Shown here one piece after another: positions 63,124 to 64,000 of a stretch of DNA of 64,000 nt. Source of the stretch: Atopobium deltae (lineage in GTDB: Bacteria > Actinomycetota > Coriobacteriia > Coriobacteriales > Atopobiaceae); the NCBI RefSeq assembly GCF_001552785.1, contig NZ_KQ959507.1, positions 124,001-188,000 of the forward strand, written 5' to 3'. The notes beneath the pieces are model-generated. The model was not told the DNA's origin, made no database searches, and saw only the letters and a list, made by a program, of their open reading frames with translations. The stretch's first letter is position 1. Each line of letters begins with the position of its first letter. The position numbers and the translations under genes were made by a program.

Positions 63124-64000
63124 TTAGCTCGTCTTAAAACGATCGTCGCCACCATGCAGAGCTGCCATAACATCCTTCACGTACTGCTCGGTGTTCTTCT
63201 TAGCATCCTCGAAGTCGTACTTCATGACCTTCGTTGGGTCTAAGCCGTACTTAGAAGCAATCTCGGGCTGCTTCGCATCATCCAAAACGAGGAACTGATA
63301 GGCGCCGACCTCTTGCGCGCGCTCGACGCACTGAGGAGACAGGGCATATTCAATCCACAGTTTGGCAGCAGCTTGATTCTTGGCACCCTTAAACATGGCG
63401 GTGGCGCCGACCTCAAAGGTGGTACCAGACGAAGGAATGATCATGTTGATGTTGGTATAGCCATTGTCAACAATCTGATAAATGGCATCATGCAAGAAAC
63501 CAATGCCGATGGTGCACTCGCCAGTACCGACATTCTTGGAAGGACCAGAACCACTCTTGGTGTAGACAGCAACGTTCTTATCGAGGTCAGTAAGGTATTT
63601 AATACCCTCATCGTGACCATACTTTTGAATAGCGGTGTTAATAACCAGCTTCGCGGTACCAGCTGTGTTGTAGTTCGACAGCCACACGAGGCCCTTGTAC
63701 TTCGGGTCAGTAAGATCGGCCCAGTCTTTAGGATCTTCAAGACCGCGGCGCTTCATCTCGTCTTTGTTGGTAAAGAAGCCGAGAATACCCATGTAGACGC
63801 CATACCAATGACCGTCCTTATCCATGAACATCTCGTTCTTAATGTGGCTTGCGTTCTTTGCCTTGTAAGGCTCAAGCAAGCCCTTAGTTATTGCTACGTT
63901 GTAAGGATCGGTGGTGCCACCAAACCAGACGTCGGCAGAGGGGTTACCAGCCTCTTCTTCAATCTTGGAAGCAACTTCACCCGTGGACAAGCGCTGATAT
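63124..64000 (-). CDS. ABC transporter substrate-binding protein, ferric/AfuA-like (5' part outside window)
   Basis: Open to the window edge, so the signal peptide and N-terminus are missing; at least 290 aa present. Type II periplasmic-binding fold: ADVWFGGTTDPYNVAITKGL, WADLTDPKYKGLVWLSNYNT and GECTIGIGFLHDAIYQIV fit the AfuA/FutA/aminoethylphosphonate-binding group. Tyr residues that would bind iron cannot be assigned with certainty. First gene of the importer operon with the permease and ATPase downstream. Confidence 0.88.
   Translation of the reverse strand, partial: YQRLSTGEVASKIEEEAGNPSADVWFGGTTDPYNVAITKGLLEPYKAKNASHIKNEMFMDKDGHWYGVYMGILGFFTNKDEMKRRGLEDPKDWADLTDPKYKGLVWLSNYNTAGTAKLVINTAIQKYGHDEGIKYLTDLDKNVAVYTKSGSGPSKNVGTGECTIGIGFLHDAIYQIVDNGYTNINMIIPSSGTTFEVGATAMFKGAKNQAAAKLWIEYALSPQCVERAQEVGAYQFLVLDDAKQPEIASKYGLDPTKVMKYDFEDAKKNTEQYVKDVMAALHGGDDRFKTS

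Noticed and set aside
1-64000. CGAGAAG enrichment explained by Glu-Lys codon preference
   Set aside because: Many copies are read in other frames (Leu-Leu, Phe-Ser, Ser-Arg, Arg-Glu) or lie between genes, so dipeptide or codon bias alone cannot account for them, although it contributes in ftsH and the coiled-coil gene.
1-64000. CGAGAAG as a Chi or KOPS-type polar motif
   Set aside because: Counts on the two strands are about 51 and 38 and are interspersed over 64 kb, without the strong strand polarity those motifs show. A whole-genome test is still needed.

Overview
The window reads as a chromosomal, mostly housekeeping stretch of an actinobacterium, most likely of class Coriobacteriia (Atopobium/Cryptobacterium-like). 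This is inferred from roughly 50% GC, an actinobacterial cell-division and translation gene cluster with a SepIVA-like coiled-coil protein beside coaD, a firmicute-style class III fructose-bisphosphatase, a DAK2/Asp23 pair and an LPXTG surface protein. No rRNA operon, CRISPR array, prophage or intact insertion sequence is visible.

Layout. 0-10 kb: ileS (minus), then fbp and ftsH (plus), a SpoU/TrmH-type rRNA methylase (minus) and an L,D-transpeptidase (plus). 10-26 kb: one long minus-strand cluster, transcribed from 25.8 down to 10 kb: asp23-fakA-recG-rsmD-coaD-sepIVA-like-yceD-rpmF, a terminator, then plsX-acpP-rnc-smc-ftsY-ffh. It couples ribosome maturation, lipid precursor supply, chromosome segregation and co-translational membrane targeting. 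rpmB diverges from it. 26.4-29.1 kb: a frameshifted ribbon-helix-helix protein, an unusual ThiN-DUF1700 fusion and a HAD phosphatase. 29.4-36.9 kb: fmdB-type zinc ribbon, then a minus-strand run priA-def-fmt-rsmB-glpX. 37-40.7 kb: membrane-anchored glycerophosphodiesterase and metK with a SAM riboswitch and terminator. 40.8-46.3 kb: a poorly coding stretch with a small toxin-antitoxin-like ORF, then gltX, a fused L-serine dehydratase and a YbhN-like flippase. 46.7-52 kb: tRNA-Glu and tRNA-Gln, cca, and two tandem aminopeptidase C genes. 52-58.4 kb: isochorismatase-like hydrolase, YigZ, RNase P RNA, LPXTG coiled-coil surface protein and rmuC. 58.6-64 kb: decayed coding DNA, an AAA/DUF4143 remnant, and a ferric-type ABC transporter (ATPase, fused permease, truncated binding protein).

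The most striking signal is not a gene. The 7-mer CGAGAAG (extended form GCCGAGAAGACC) occurs about 89 times on the two strands by manual scan, against about 8 expected for a random 7-mer. It lies in both orientations, in all reading frames and between genes, including 18-bp tandem arrays and a head-to-head palindrome. It recurs in or beside Ala/Ser/Asp/Pro/Lys-rich insertions that interrupt many housekeeping enzymes (PriA, RsmB, RecG, IleS, Cca, PepC2, SMC and others). The pattern resembles the DNA uptake sequences of Neisseriaceae and Pasteurellaceae, and I know of no such system described for Actinobacteria.
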